A stretch of DNA of 64,000 nt from SMWD01 sp002729875. Lineage in GTDB: Bacteria > Pseudomonadota > Gammaproteobacteria > Steroidobacterales > GCA-2729495. The notes below the pieces were generated by a model. That model was not told where the DNA came from. It ran no database searches and was given only the letters and a program-made list of their open reading frames with translations. Shown piece after piece: positions 44,393-53,988 of this stretch; the first letter of the stretch is position 1; the number at the start of each line of letters is the position of its first letter. The DNA is taken from positions 124,001 to 188,000 of the forward strand of contig DASCMH010000009.1 of assembly GCA_036010905.1 (NCBI GenBank), written 5' to 3'. The position numbers were made by a program, and so were the translations under genes.

Positions 44393-45190
44393 TTATTCTG
44401 CGTCGGGCCGCTTAAGCCACTGACGGGGAGGATTACGCAGCGAGCGCTGCGTGAATACCGCTGCCGGCATGCCGAGATCATAGGCGATGTAACGAAACCG
44501 CATATCCGTGTACCCACCATTGGTCAGATCCGATGTGCGGCTGCTGACCACAGTCGGATACCCGTCGATCTCCCTGGTTTCCAGCGCCTCGACCCGTCGA
44601 TACAGCTTGCCGCTGGTATTGGTATATTCAATCCTGTTCGCCAGGAAAGTTTGACGATCAATCCAGGTCACGTAGCTGACAAATTCGACCTGTGCAGGGT
44701 TCTTCGGCACATGCTTCAGCACATAGTGCTGATCCGTGGTTGCTATCAATTCGTGAGTATCTTCAGCAGGACCACGCCCGGAAACATCTTCATAAAAATA
44801 ATGCGCGCCGACGAAGCTGGTGCGTTCGTCACCGGCCGAAATACGTTTGACGAGATCGAGACCCGGCAGATACAGCCAACGATCGTCATCACGACCAACA
44901 TGCTTGTTCACCAGGTATACGGTTCCACGCACATCCGAGGGCCGACTGAACGACACCAGGAACTGCTGATCACCGCCGGCTTCAAGATTGCGTCGCAAAA
45001 CCGTGAACTGGCGACGTTGCTCACGTCCCCGGGCATCGATGATAATCATGCGTGCCTCGGACCTGCTGTCCTTACCGGCATAGTAAGCAGCGAGATTGGC
45101 CTGCGCGACAATCTCATCGCCATCGGTAAGCACCTGACCATAAACAAGGCCCGACACGGCAAAACCCAGCGCTATCAATAACGGTTTCAC
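44393..45190 (-). CDS. LolA-like outer-membrane lipoprotein-sorting protein
   Basis: 265 residues starting with GTG at 45190, 3 bp after the exporter stop. A signal peptide (IALGFAVSGLVYG) precedes a LolA/LolB-type half-barrel: FLVSFSRPSDVRGTVYLV, WLYLPGLDLVKRISAGDERTSF, VGAHYFYEDV, and YVTWIDRQTFLANRIEYTN. These bind hydrophobic molecules in the periplasm. Together with the MMPL exporter and barrel it probably carries a lipid or hydrophobic product across the periplasm. It is not the housekeeping LolA. Confidence 0.85.
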   Translation of the reverse strand: MKPLLIALGFAVSGLVYGQVLTDGDEIVAQANLAAYYAGKDSRSEARMIIIDARGREQRRQFTVLRRNLEAGGDQQFLVSFSRPSDVRGTVYLVNKHVGRDDDRWLYLPGLDLVKRISAGDERTSFVGAHYFYEDVSGRGPAEDTHELIATTDQHYVLKHVPKNPAQVEFVSYVTWIDRQTFLANRIEYTNTSGKLYRRVEALETREIDGYPTVVSSRTSDLTNGGYTDMRFRYIAYDLGMPAAVFTQRSLRNPPRQWLKRPDAE

Positions 45191-45193
45191 TGG

Positions 45194-47752
45194 CTAGCGC
45201 ACCTTCCCGGAACTGCGAAACAACACCGCGCGCGACAGGGACAGCATCGCCGGCAGCAATACCAGTGTCGCCACACCAGATATCACCATGATCGATGCCA
45301 TAAAAACGCCCACGGTGACGTACGGCAGCAGGGGCGCAAGGAGTAACGGTGTAAATCCCAGTGCGATCACGATCGCATTGCGCGTAATGGCACGACTCGG
45401 CGCCTCGAAAATAAGCCGCGCCGTCTCGGCGAACGAACCGGTCTGCTCGTACAGGCTGCGCATGCGCTGGATGAAATGAATGGCAAAATCCACAGACAGG
45501 CCCAGCGTTAATGAGGAAAGCACGGCAACCGGCATGTCGTAATACTTGCCAGTCCAGCCGATCAATCCATAAACGGTTAGAATAGTCGCGCTAAGCGGCA
45601 GCATGGCCAGCAAACCAAACAGTACGGAACGAAATAACAACGCCATCATCAGGAGTACCACGATGAAGGCACCCAGCAGGCTTTTCAGCATGCCCGCCAC
45701 CATGGTGCGCTGCCAGACCACGTTGATAAAAGTCTTACCGGCCCAGCGCGCCGTTACCCCCGCAGGCAATGGATTCTCGATCAGGTACTTATCCAGGCTA
45801 TCCATGACCCGGCTCATATCCTGGTTATCGCCGCTGGTCAGCTGCACCCAGATGGCGGTCGACTGCAAATCAGGCGTTACCATGTGCCACAGATCCTGTG
45901 GCCGGTGAGACGACTGGAACTGCAACAGGGTCTCAGCGACGGCCGGAACCGTATGCGGAACCCGGTAATGTTCTTCATCACCCGTGTGCAATTCGCGATT
46001 CACCACCTTGACGACATCCGGCAAGGCATTGGTCTTACCCACCCTGCCGCTATCCATCAGTGCCTGCTGCAGCCCCTCTATCATGGCCAGGCTGTCCGGT
46101 CGCTGAAAATACTTTGCCGCCAGCTGGTAACTTTCCGTTATCTCCAGCAATGCTTCCAATGCCAATGCCGTATCATCCCGCGCCGCAAATAACGCATCAT
46201 CTGCCGCGGCGATAATCCGGCCGTAATAACCACCCGGATCAACTGCTGCAGCGTTAATCAATGCCTGCAAACCGGCAGAACCTGCCGTGAGTTCCTCCCG
46301 GGTCAGCAGGGCTTCGGCCTGCTGGCGAAACTTACTGATCGCTGCACTGTTCTCATACTCAAGCACGAAGAATGCATCATAGGTACCGGCAAAATGTTCA
46401 TTCAACACCCGGTCGGCCAGCCTAATCCGATGATCCTGTTTAAACCATCGGACCGGGTTGTCATTGATCTGGATTTGCATGACTCCGGCAACCCCGGCCG
46501 CAAACACGAGCAGGGTCAGAACTGCAATGAGCTTGCCGTTAGCAAAGGCAAAACTGCCGCCACGACGCAGAAATTTTGCCAATGGCGTGTCGATTTCATC
46601 CGTAACTGGTTGCTTGCCGAGCTTTTCAAGGCTTGCAACCGGCATGCGCACCACGTAGGCAGGAATAAACAGGATTGTTAATACAAATGCCAGCAAAATA
46701 CCGCAGGCCACCACCGCACCGAATACCTGTACCGGTGGAATGGGCGTTAACAGCAGTGACGCAAATCCTGTGGCCGAAGTCAGGGACGTAAACAACATGG
46801 GCGTAAACAGTTGTTCAACGACGCCACTGATCACCGCTTTGGGATCTTTGCCCGGAGCATAGTCATCCGTAAATTCCGACATGATGTGCACCGAATCCAC
46901 GATCGCAATCGGCATCAGGAAAATCGGAATCATGGAACTCATGATATGTACGGTGAAACCGAGACCGATCATCACACCCATCGTCGCGAAAATGGTCACC
47001 ATCGCAACCACCATCGGTGCAATGATGAGTCGCACACTGCGAAAGAAAAACCAGAGCAACAGGAAAATCATCAGCCCGGCCAACGGCGCAGAGATCCCCA
47101 TCTGAATGAACATCTCGACGCCGAAGGTATCTTCGGCCACCGGCAGACCGGTGATATACCAGGCATCCCCATCCGCACCGAGACTCTCCGCCAGGGTGTT
47201 GATTTCGATGGAAAGCGGATAACTCAGATCCTTGCTGGTGATCGGCACGTAAATCGCTGCGGCCTTGCCATCGGCGGACACCAGTGTGTTGGTCAACAAC
47301 GGCAGTCGGGCAACCATTTGCGCGACTCGCTGTACCTGCCCCGCGGTAACCGGGGCCTCCTTCATCATCCATTCGAAACGCAAGGCGCCGTTTTGCGCCT
47401 GGGTGATGTTATCCGCAACTGCCAGCGACATGACATCCGACTCGACAACGCCTTCCAGCGTGAGAATTTTTCCGCTGAGCTGATGTAAGGCACTGAGGGA
47501 AGCAACGTTGTAGATGCCGGCCGGATCGGTTTTATTGACCAGGCCAACAACAATGGCATCGTGCAACCCGAAGCGCTCCTCAACGAGGTTGTGAAAAACC
47601 CGCTCAGGCTGATGCGCGGAAAGCATATTTTCCGGATCCGTGTCGATGCTGATCCGGGCTATTTGCCCGCCCAGCAAAACCGTGAGCAGTATCATCAATG
47701 CATAGATGATACGGGGGCGCCGGATAGCCAATTGAATAGTCTGTTGCTTCAT
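45194..47752 (-). CDS. MMPL/RND-family exporter
   Basis: 852 residues from the ATG at 47752. The topology is RND-like: TM1, a large periplasmic loop, TM2-6, a second large loop, TM7-12. Key segments are SSMIPIFLMPIAIVDSVHIMSEFTDD (sterol-sensing-like TM4 region) and PVAVLSSLTLGLSVDFAIHFIQRMR near the end. MMPL members export lipids, hopanoids or siderophores by proton antiport. First gene of a three-gene run and divergent from an ArsR regulator. Confidence 0.9.
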   Translation of the reverse strand: MKQQTIQLAIRRPRIIYALMILLTVLLGGQIARISIDTDPENMLSAHQPERVFHNLVEERFGLHDAIVVGLVNKTDPAGIYNVASLSALHQLSGKILTLEGVVESDVMSLAVADNITQAQNGALRFEWMMKEAPVTAGQVQRVAQMVARLPLLTNTLVSADGKAAAIYVPITSKDLSYPLSIEINTLAESLGADGDAWYITGLPVAEDTFGVEMFIQMGISAPLAGLMIFLLLWFFFRSVRLIIAPMVVAMVTIFATMGVMIGLGFTVHIMSSMIPIFLMPIAIVDSVHIMSEFTDDYAPGKDPKAVISGVVEQLFTPMLFTSLTSATGFASLLLTPIPPVQVFGAVVACGILLAFVLTILFIPAYVVRMPVASLEKLGKQPVTDEIDTPLAKFLRRGGSFAFANGKLIAVLTLLVFAAGVAGVMQIQINDNPVRWFKQDHRIRLADRVLNEHFAGTYDAFFVLEYENSAAISKFRQQAEALLTREELTAGSAGLQALINAAAVDPGGYYGRIIAAADDALFAARDDTALALEALLEITESYQLAAKYFQRPDSLAMIEGLQQALMDSGRVGKTNALPDVVKVVNRELHTGDEEHYRVPHTVPAVAETLLQFQSSHRPQDLWHMVTPDLQSTAIWVQLTSGDNQDMSRVMDSLDKYLIENPLPAGVTARWAGKTFINVVWQRTMVAGMLKSLLGAFIVVLLMMALLFRSVLFGLLAMLPLSATILTVYGLIGWTGKYYDMPVAVLSSLTLGLSVDFAIHFIQRMRSLYEQTGSFAETARLIFEAPSRAITRNAIVIALGFTPLLLAPLLPYVTVGVFMASIMVISGVATLVLLPAMLSLSRAVLFRSSGKVR

Positions 47753-47858
47753 TCGGTGTCTTTCGGCAAGTCTGAATCCAGCTTCAAACAGGCGCCGGAC
47801 GCTGTTACAGCATGGCAATGGTATCGGCCAAAATTAGCCGAGCGGATTATATTAACTA

Positions 47859-47888
47859 TTACTTAATAAGTAAATACTATTTTAGTAT
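47859..47888. promoter_or_regulatory. Two tandem inverted repeats, probable ArsR-family operators
   Basis: TTACTT-AAT-AAGTAA occupies 47859-47873 and ATACTA-TTT-TAGTAT occupies 47874-47888; each has perfect 6-bp arms and a 3-bp centre, and they are back to back. They lie in the AT-rich 212-bp gap between the divergent exporter and ArsR genes, about 76 bp before the ArsR start. ArsR repressors bind such AT-rich dyads and control both flanking units. Confidence 0.6.
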
Positions 47889-47964
47889 ATTGTAAATTAG
47901 ATATTACTTGTTTAATGCATTATACTGCTTGTCGCCTGATTCTGCCTGCTTGACGGATGAATGA

Positions 47965-48324
47965 ATGAACGCACCAACGACCACTAACCACCTCCCCGCC
48001 GAGACGAGCCATGAAGACATGCGCGCCCATGCGGGTGACGCGGCCCGGTTTCTCAAGGCGCTGGCCAATGACAATCGCCTGATGATTCTGTGCGTGCTGG
48101 CAGAAAACGAAGCCTCGGTAAGCCAGCTCAACGAACGGATCGATCTCAGCCAGTCCGCACTGTCACAGCATCTTGCCCTGCTGCGCCGGGATGGACTGGT
48201 TAAAACCCGCAGGGCATCGCAAACAATTTTCTATTCCCTGCAACCGGGACCGGTCATGCAATTCATAGAACTTTTGCACGATATCTACTGTGGCGCTCCG
48301 GTCACTCACGATAAACAGCAATAA
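47965..48324 (+). CDS. ArsR-family regulator of the BigR/SqrR (persulfide-sensing) type
   Basis: 119 residues. The winged-helix core reads SVSQLNERIDLSQSALSQHL then LRRDGLVKTRRASQTIFYSL, the BigR/SqrR pattern. Two cysteines sit at positions 43 (NRLMILC) and 109 (HDIYC), as in BigR/SqrR where they form a persulfide or disulfide that releases DNA. No metal-site CVC is present. It lies just upstream of, and is coupled to, a PLP enzyme that could act on sulfur amino acids. Likely represses itself and the divergent exporter through the dyads at 47859-47888. Confidence 0.8.
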   Translation: MNAPTTTNHLPAETSHEDMRAHAGDAARFLKALANDNRLMILCVLAENEASVSQLNERIDLSQSALSQHLALLRRDGLVKTRRASQTIFYSLQPGPVMQFIELLHDIYCGAPVTHDKQQ

Positions 48325-50111
48325 TGTCAGCCGCTAAAGATTCACCCGGCATATGTTTCGACTTTCTGCGTCAGCAGCTGGTTGGCGGTGACAGCATGTT
48401 CACCACCCCATTCGGGGAACGCCTGATGGTGTATTGCGACTACACGGCATCCGGCCGCTGCCTGTTGTTTGTCGAAAACTACCTGGAAAGCCTGCAACGT
48501 ATTTATGCGAACACGCATACCGAAGATGACATTACCGGTCGCAGCATGACCGCGCTGCTGCAGCAGGCCGAAGCCACCATCAAGTCGGCCGTTAACGCCG
48601 GAGACAACGGACGCATTATCTCCGTCGGAACCGGCGCCAGCGGCGCTATTGACAAGCTGCAACAGATTCTCGGCGTTACATGCCCGCCGGCAACCCATGA
48701 GTTTCTCAACCACTCGCTGGATAACTTTTTTGGCGAGCAACGCCGCAAGGAATTCGCAACCTTCCTGGATCAACAGCAGGCGGTAATATTTACCGGTCCG
48801 TACGAGCATCACTCCAATGAAATCTCCTGGCGACAAGGCCTGGCAACCGTTGTTACAGTTGATCTGGCCACGGATGGCAGTATCGACCTGGCTCACCTGG
48901 AACAATTGCTGCAACTGCCTGAATACCAGGGTCGTTTACGTATCGGCTCATTCTCGGCGGCCTCAAATGTGACCGGAATGCGCTCGGCAATCCATGAAAT
49001 CGCCCGCCTGTTACATCACCATGATGCCATCGTCTGCTTCGACTACGCCGCCAGTGCCCCCTATGTCGAGATAGACATGAATCCGCCGCAGACTGATGCG
49101 GGCGATGCCTCGATTGATGCTATTTTCATCTCACCACACAAATTTATCGGCGGCCCCGGATCCAGCGGCATCCTGGTTTTTAACCGGCGCATCTACAACG
49201 AAATGCTCCCGCCCACCGTAGCCGCCGGCGGCACCGTGGACTATGTCAGCCCGGCCGACCATGATTTCATCCGCGACATCGAAGAACGGGAAAAAGCCGG
49301 AACCCCGGGGGTACTGCAGACCCTCAAGGCGGCAATGGTATTTTCGATAAAAGATGAAATCGGCTCTGCATGCATTGAAGAAAGAGAACACCAGCTTCTG
49401 TCACGGGCATTCGAACGCTGGAAACACAAACCGCAAATCGAAATTATGGGCAACCCGGACCCGACCCGGCGAATCGGAATTGTTTCCTTTAATATCAGGG
49501 AGTCCCGGGGACGCTACCTGCATCCAAAATTTCTGACCGCTTTGCTCAACGACTTATTCGGCATCCAGTCACGAGCCGGATGTTCATGTGCCGGACCGTA
49601 TGGTCATCGCCTGCTCGGTATAGACCAGGAACTGTCGGAACGCTACCGCCACAAGATAGCCAACGGATATGTCGGCCTGAAACCCGGCTGGTGCCGGGTA
49701 GGCTTCCACTACACGATGGACGATGCCGAAGCCGATTACGTCATCGATGCCATCGAGTTCATCGCCTCCTATGGCCACTGCTTCCTGCCGCAATACCATT
49801 TTGACCTGCAGTCCGGATCGTGGACCCACGAACAATGCAGTCCGCTGGAAGAAACACTAACCATATCGGCTGCGATCGAGGCATGTGGCTGCAAACCAAC
49901 CACGCGCCCGGCCAAAGAACGCCAGGCACTATACGTACGCTATCTGCGCGAAGCACAGGAGTGGGCCGACCAACTCAGCGATACCAAACCGGCTGAAGAC
50001 ATAGAACTGGAGGGAGAACTGGGCGAGTTGCAGTTTTTCACCATCAAACAGCCGGACCCGCAACTGTCGGCAGGAATGGCTTCCGGCGAACCGGTGTCAG
50101 ACATCGATTAG
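48324..50111 (+). CDS. Class V aminotransferase-fold PLP enzyme (cysteine-desulfurase-like)
   Basis: 595 residues, about 200 more than IscS/SufS. The PLP lysine motif is FISPHKFIGGPGSSG near residue 270, with DYAASAPY upstream and RAGCSCAGPYGHRL near 415 (Cys pair where desulfurases carry the active Cys). The N-terminal VYCDYTASGRCL is the family start. The start codon overlaps the ArsR stop (TAATG), so the two are coupled. Sulfur transfer from Cys is plausible given the persulfide-type regulator but other class V reactions are possible. The last ~100 residues have no named domain. Confidence 0.8.
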   Translation: MSAAKDSPGICFDFLRQQLVGGDSMFTTPFGERLMVYCDYTASGRCLLFVENYLESLQRIYANTHTEDDITGRSMTALLQQAEATIKSAVNAGDNGRIISVGTGASGAIDKLQQILGVTCPPATHEFLNHSLDNFFGEQRRKEFATFLDQQQAVIFTGPYEHHSNEISWRQGLATVVTVDLATDGSIDLAHLEQLLQLPEYQGRLRIGSFSAASNVTGMRSAIHEIARLLHHHDAIVCFDYAASAPYVEIDMNPPQTDAGDASIDAIFISPHKFIGGPGSSGILVFNRRIYNEMLPPTVAAGGTVDYVSPADHDFIRDIEEREKAGTPGVLQTLKAAMVFSIKDEIGSACIEEREHQLLSRAFERWKHKPQIEIMGNPDPTRRIGIVSFNIRESRGRYLHPKFLTALLNDLFGIQSRAGCSCAGPYGHRLLGIDQELSERYRHKIANGYVGLKPGWCRVGFHYTMDDAEADYVIDAIEFIASYGHCFLPQYHFDLQSGSWTHEQCSPLEETLTISAAIEACGCKPTTRPAKERQALYVRYLREAQEWADQLSDTKPAEDIELEGELGELQFFTIKQPDPQLSAGMASGEPVSDID

Positions 50112-50926
50112 TCCTGACCCTTCATCCACGTCATCAGGTTGGTCATGCGTTCGGTAAAGGCAAGCGGATCTTTATCTTTGAGCAGCATGGCCTGCTTCGC
50201 CTCTTCAATACTGATCACAACCTCAGGCTCACGATTCACGATGGCCGTGACAACACGCCGGGCACAGGACTCGGCCGTCATCCCTGAGCCACCGGCAAAA
50301 TCACTACTGCCATACTCTGAACCATCACCAGTTAAGGCATGCTCAAAAACGTTACTGCGGATACCGGCAATAACCAGCAACGTAACCGCGATCTCATCCT
50401 TAAGGTGCTCGATACGCAACGTGTCATACCAGCCGTGCAGCGCATGCTTGGCCGCACAATACGTGGCATGAAACGGAACCGCGTGTTTACCGGCAACCGA
50501 TGACGTTACGATCAGGTGGCCACCCTGTTGCTCAAGCATGCGCGGCAACACCAGTTTGGTCAGTGCGATGGGGGCAAAAAAATCAACCTCCATGATGCGC
50601 CGGTCTACATCCAGACTGGTATCCCGGGCAAGACTCCGCTGACCAATTCCGGCATTGTTAACCAGCACATCAAGCCGCTCGAACCGTTCAAGAACTGACT
50701 GCGCCGCAGCTTCGCGCTGCACCGGGTCCACGATATCAAAGGCTGACACCGTAACCGTGCCGGATCCGCCGGTACACGTGGCTTTAACCCGCTGCAATTC
50801 AGCTTCCCGGCGCCCGGAAATAATGATATCAGCGCCCGCACGATGAAAAACGGTCGCCATGCCCTCGCCGACGCCGGACGAGGCCCCGGTGATCCATATG
50901 GTTTTACCCTGTAATTCTTGTGGCAT
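50108..50926 (-). CDS. Cytoplasmic short-chain dehydrogenase/reductase
   Basis: 272 residues, no signal peptide. SDR motifs are WITGASSGVGEGMA, VNNAGIGQRS, TSSVAGK, and YCAAKHAL (Tyr/Lys). It resembles DHRS7/YqjQ-type SDRs that act on lipids or ketones. It overlaps the convergent PLP enzyme by 4 bp. In contrast to SDRs at 18813, 35570 and 36534 it is a normal cytosolic enzyme. Confidence 0.85.
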   Translation of the reverse strand: MPQELQGKTIWITGASSGVGEGMATVFHRAGADIIISGRREAELQRVKATCTGGSGTVTVSAFDIVDPVQREAAAQSVLERFERLDVLVNNAGIGQRSLARDTSLDVDRRIMEVDFFAPIALTKLVLPRMLEQQGGHLIVTSSVAGKHAVPFHATYCAAKHALHGWYDTLRIEHLKDEIAVTLLVIAGIRSNVFEHALTGDGSEYGSSDFAGGSGMTAESCARRVVTAIVNREPEVVISIEEAKQAMLLKDKDPLAFTERMTNLMTWMKGQD

Positions 50927-51130
50927 GGCAAATCTGCCTGATTTATGGCGGCAATACAGTTACGCCAGCAAGTTTGCTGCAACCGCTGATCTATGTCGAT
51001 AACAAGCGGTCATTAATTCAGCGACCCGGGCACATATTGCCGTGCTGTTCATTGGTAGGTTCAAAATAGTCAGGCAAGTCTGGCTCTGCTAGAATCGCAT
51101 CATAATTTCATTGCACCGAAGGAACGGAAC

Positions 51131-53416
51131 ATGAAACCAACCACCAGAATCACTATCTTTTTGACGGGGCTGGTCGGAATGCTCACCGCTATACCGTCTT
51201 TCTCTGCAATTGATGAAATGATCGTGACATCCGAACATCGCGAGGAAAACCTGCAGGATGTCCCTATCGCTGTGAGCGCCATGGACGTGGAACAGATGGA
51301 CAAATTGCAGATCAACGAGGCACGGAATCTGCAACGCTACGTACCCAGCCTTAACATGTTCAATAACATCACCCACCCGAGCAACCTGGCGCTATCACTG
51401 CGCGGCGGACTGCAGCAGGATGCTTCACTGGTAGTGGCAGAATCACCGGTCGGCATATATGTGGACGATATTTATGTGGGCCGACTGAACAGCAATAACG
51501 CAACAATGTCTGACATCGAACGGGTTGAGGTACTGCGCGGCCCCCAGGGCACACTATACGGTCGCAACACCGGCTACGGTGCCATCCGGTTCATCTCGCG
51601 CACCCCGGGCGAGGACCAATGGCTCAACGCATCCGTCGGTATGGGTAACGATGATCAACTGCTGTTAAAAAGCAGCGTAGGCGGACCCTTGGGAGAGGAC
51701 TGGGCGGGCTCTTTAGCTGCCCAGTGGAAAGAGAAGGACGGCCAGTACTTCAACTTCGCAACGAATTCAGAGACAGGCAAAGAAGAGAATCTGACTCTGC
51801 GCGGCAAGATCCGCTTCATGGGTCGGGACAATTTCGATGGCTTGCTGTCGGTGGCCTTTTCCGATTCTTCAAATGATTCCAACCAATTGGTGAATGCCAC
51901 GACCCCGGGTATTCCGGGCAGTTGTCAGGACCCATCGGTCATGGATCCCGTTACCGGCACATGCCCTGCTGGCGTCACCACGACGTTCACCTATGACGAC
52001 CTGGTGTTTACCAATGGCCCGCGCGGTGTCTCCTCACCCACGTGGCCCAAAAGCCCGGAACCACTGAAGGATAAGCCCCAGGCGGATACCGAGCAGACCA
52101 TTGTCGGACTCACCCTGACCTGGGACCTCACCGACAACCTGAGCCTGAAGTCGATCACCGGTTACGTCGGCCTGGACGGGAACTTCATGACTGACTTTGG
52201 CGGCAACGGAGCTTTTAACGGTGGCTCGGAAACAAATTCCGACCAGATCACCCAGGAATTCAGGCTCGTGGGCAGCGCATTGAACGACAAGCTGAATTTC
52301 GTAACCGGCGTCTTCTATTTGAACGAGGAGTCGGACCAGTTGTGGGGCTGGAATCTCTTCGGGGGATTCATTTCTTCCCAGAGTACAATCGACATTGAAA
52401 CCGACTCTATGTCCGTGTTCGGCGAGGCCAGTTACAACATCACGGATGCCTTAAAACTTACTGCAGGCCTGCGTTACACTGAAGATGACAAGGATTTTGA
52501 TTTCACCTTCCGGTCTCTGTCGGGACCAGTCCCGCCGCAACCAGGGCCTTTGTTACCATTCAGCGAAAGCCAAAAGCCCGATGACTGGACGCCGAAACTC
52601 GGCATTGATTACATATTCGAGACCGACGGGGCCCTGGACAACATGCTGCTTTATGCTACCTATGCCGAAGGCTTCAAGGGTGGCGGTTGGAGTGCTATTT
52701 CAATAGGGTCTCCCGTACACGAAATATATACCGAGGAAACCAACAAGACCACTGAATTCGGACTCAAGGCCGAATGGTTCGATAACCGGCTCAGGACCAA
52801 CCTCGCCTACTACGTATCGAAGATCAAAGACATTCAGCAAAATTCCACGGTCACCCCAGCGGGCGGAGGTTCCCCAAGTTTCCCGGTTCAGAACTCCGGT
52901 GATGTTGATCTCCAGGGTCTGGAGTTTGAGATTACCGCGGTGCCCATCGATGGTCTGAATCTGTTCCTGAGCGGTACGGCTTTCACAGATGGAGACTACA
53001 AGGGCCATCGTTCTGAATGCGGTCCGCTGGCCACTCAACCGTCAGACTGTAGTTCCGCAGAAAGAGCACCGTACGTTTTTGGAGTTTCCGAAGCGTCTGT
53101 GCCTCAGACACCGGATTTCACTTATAGCATCGGCTTCGATTACACCCTCGATGTGCCGTTTGGCAATCTGTCCTTCGGACTGGATTATTATGAGATCGAT
53201 GACTACACCACCTCTGCCACCAATGACGGCTTCAATACCGGCTGGGACTCGTTGAATGGTTTCATCGCTGCCAGCGTGGGAGATAACTGGGAACTGAAGC
53301 TTACCGGCAAGAACCTGACCGACGAAGACAACTTCACGACGGGCAGTCGCTCTCTGGGTGGCTTCATCAATATGGCTCCCGTAGAGTATATGTTCACGGC
53401 CACTTACCAGCTCTAG
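51131..53416 (+). CDS. TonB-dependent outer-membrane receptor
   Basis: 761 residues. A signal peptide (IFLTGLVGMLTAIPSFSA) is followed by a TonB box-like region (DEMIVTSEHREE), a plug domain (IERVEVLRGPQGTLYGRNTGYGAI), and a 22-strand barrel with TYAEGFKGGGW. The barrel ends with YMFTATYQL. It takes up large or scarce substrates (siderophores, oligomers, lipids) using TonB energy. AAGGAACGG precedes the ATG. No TonB/ExbB/ExbD is adjacent. A rho-independent terminator follows. Confidence 0.95.
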   Translation: MKPTTRITIFLTGLVGMLTAIPSFSAIDEMIVTSEHREENLQDVPIAVSAMDVEQMDKLQINEARNLQRYVPSLNMFNNITHPSNLALSLRGGLQQDASLVVAESPVGIYVDDIYVGRLNSNNATMSDIERVEVLRGPQGTLYGRNTGYGAIRFISRTPGEDQWLNASVGMGNDDQLLLKSSVGGPLGEDWAGSLAAQWKEKDGQYFNFATNSETGKEENLTLRGKIRFMGRDNFDGLLSVAFSDSSNDSNQLVNATTPGIPGSCQDPSVMDPVTGTCPAGVTTTFTYDDLVFTNGPRGVSSPTWPKSPEPLKDKPQADTEQTIVGLTLTWDLTDNLSLKSITGYVGLDGNFMTDFGGNGAFNGGSETNSDQITQEFRLVGSALNDKLNFVTGVFYLNEESDQLWGWNLFGGFISSQSTIDIETDSMSVFGEASYNITDALKLTAGLRYTEDDKDFDFTFRSLSGPVPPQPGPLLPFSESQKPDDWTPKLGIDYIFETDGALDNMLLYATYAEGFKGGGWSAISIGSPVHEIYTEETNKTTEFGLKAEWFDNRLRTNLAYYVSKIKDIQQNSTVTPAGGGSPSFPVQNSGDVDLQGLEFEITAVPIDGLNLFLSGTAFTDGDYKGHRSECGPLATQPSDCSSAERAPYVFGVSEASVPQTPDFTYSIGFDYTLDVPFGNLSFGLDYYEIDDYTTSATNDGFNTGWDSLNGFIAASVGDNWELKLTGKNLTDEDNFTTGSRSLGGFINMAPVEYMFTATYQL

Positions 53417-53437
53417 GTTAATAAAGCCAACAAGACC

Positions 53438-53494
53438 AAAAAGGGTCGAATCGCATTTCCGTTCCACGGTTAATTGCGGTTTGACCCTTTTTTT
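53438..53494 (+). terminator. Rho-independent terminator after the TonB receptor gene
   Basis: AAAAAGGGTC (53438-53447) pairs with GACCCTTTTTTT (53483-53494). The stem continues inward as GAATCGCA (53448-53455) with TGCGGTTT (53475-53482), using two G-U pairs. A small CCG/CGG inner hairpin is in the loop, and a seven-T tract ends at 53494. It starts 21 bp after the receptor stop and ends exactly where the next start codon begins. Confidence 0.75.
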
Positions 53495-53983
53495 ATGACC
53501 TACCTCCCACCTGGCTGCACACCCCCCGATCCAACCGAGCTGGACAGCTTCTGGACTCATGCCAGGCAAACTCTGCCGGCAGCAAATCTCCCCCCGCACT
53601 ACTCGGTACGCTGGATTGGCCTGAACAACGAATCCACTGAACAGGTTCTCAACCTGATCCGTGCCGGTGACAAGACCGGCACCTACACGCTGCCCTGGAT
53701 CGTTAAACACACGACACATCCAATGCCTGCTGTTGGTGATGTGATTATCCTCATCGATTTCGGCGGACACCCGCGACTCATCGTGCGCCTGACAGAGATC
53801 GAACCAGTCACCTTCGGTGCAGTCACCGCAACACATACTGCAGTCGACGGCACGCCCATGCGCGACCTCGCCGTCTGGAAGCCGCTGCACACGAATTACT
53901 GGAACGCAATGCTGACCGAACATGGTCTTGCCGTCAGCGATACTATGCCGGTCTGGGTTGAGAAGTTCGAACTGCTAAACTGA
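53495..53983 (+). CDS. ASCH-domain protein
   Basis: 162 residues from the ATG at 53495. The ASCH/PUA-like fold is recognised by IRAGDKTGTYTLPW near residue 52 and PAVGDVIILIDFGGHPRLIVRLTEIEPVTF near 75-105. ASCH proteins probably bind RNA or modified nucleotides; some are amidohydrolases on N4-acetylcytidine. The start is odd: ATG directly follows the terminator T-tract and has no Shine-Dalgarno, so a leaderless message or another start is possible. Downstream gene starts 5 bp later. Confidence 0.75.
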   Translation: MTYLPPGCTPPDPTELDSFWTHARQTLPAANLPPHYSVRWIGLNNESTEQVLNLIRAGDKTGTYTLPWIVKHTTHPMPAVGDVIILIDFGGHPRLIVRLTEIEPVTFGAVTATHTAVDGTPMRDLAVWKPLHTNYWNAMLTEHGLAVSDTMPVWVEKFELLN

Positions 53984-53988
53984 CGCTA

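Noticed and set aside
46811..47488. 225-codon plus-strand frame inside the MMPL gene
   Set aside because: Its His/Arg-rich text is a reverse shadow of the exporter, whose own frame carries clear RND motifs.
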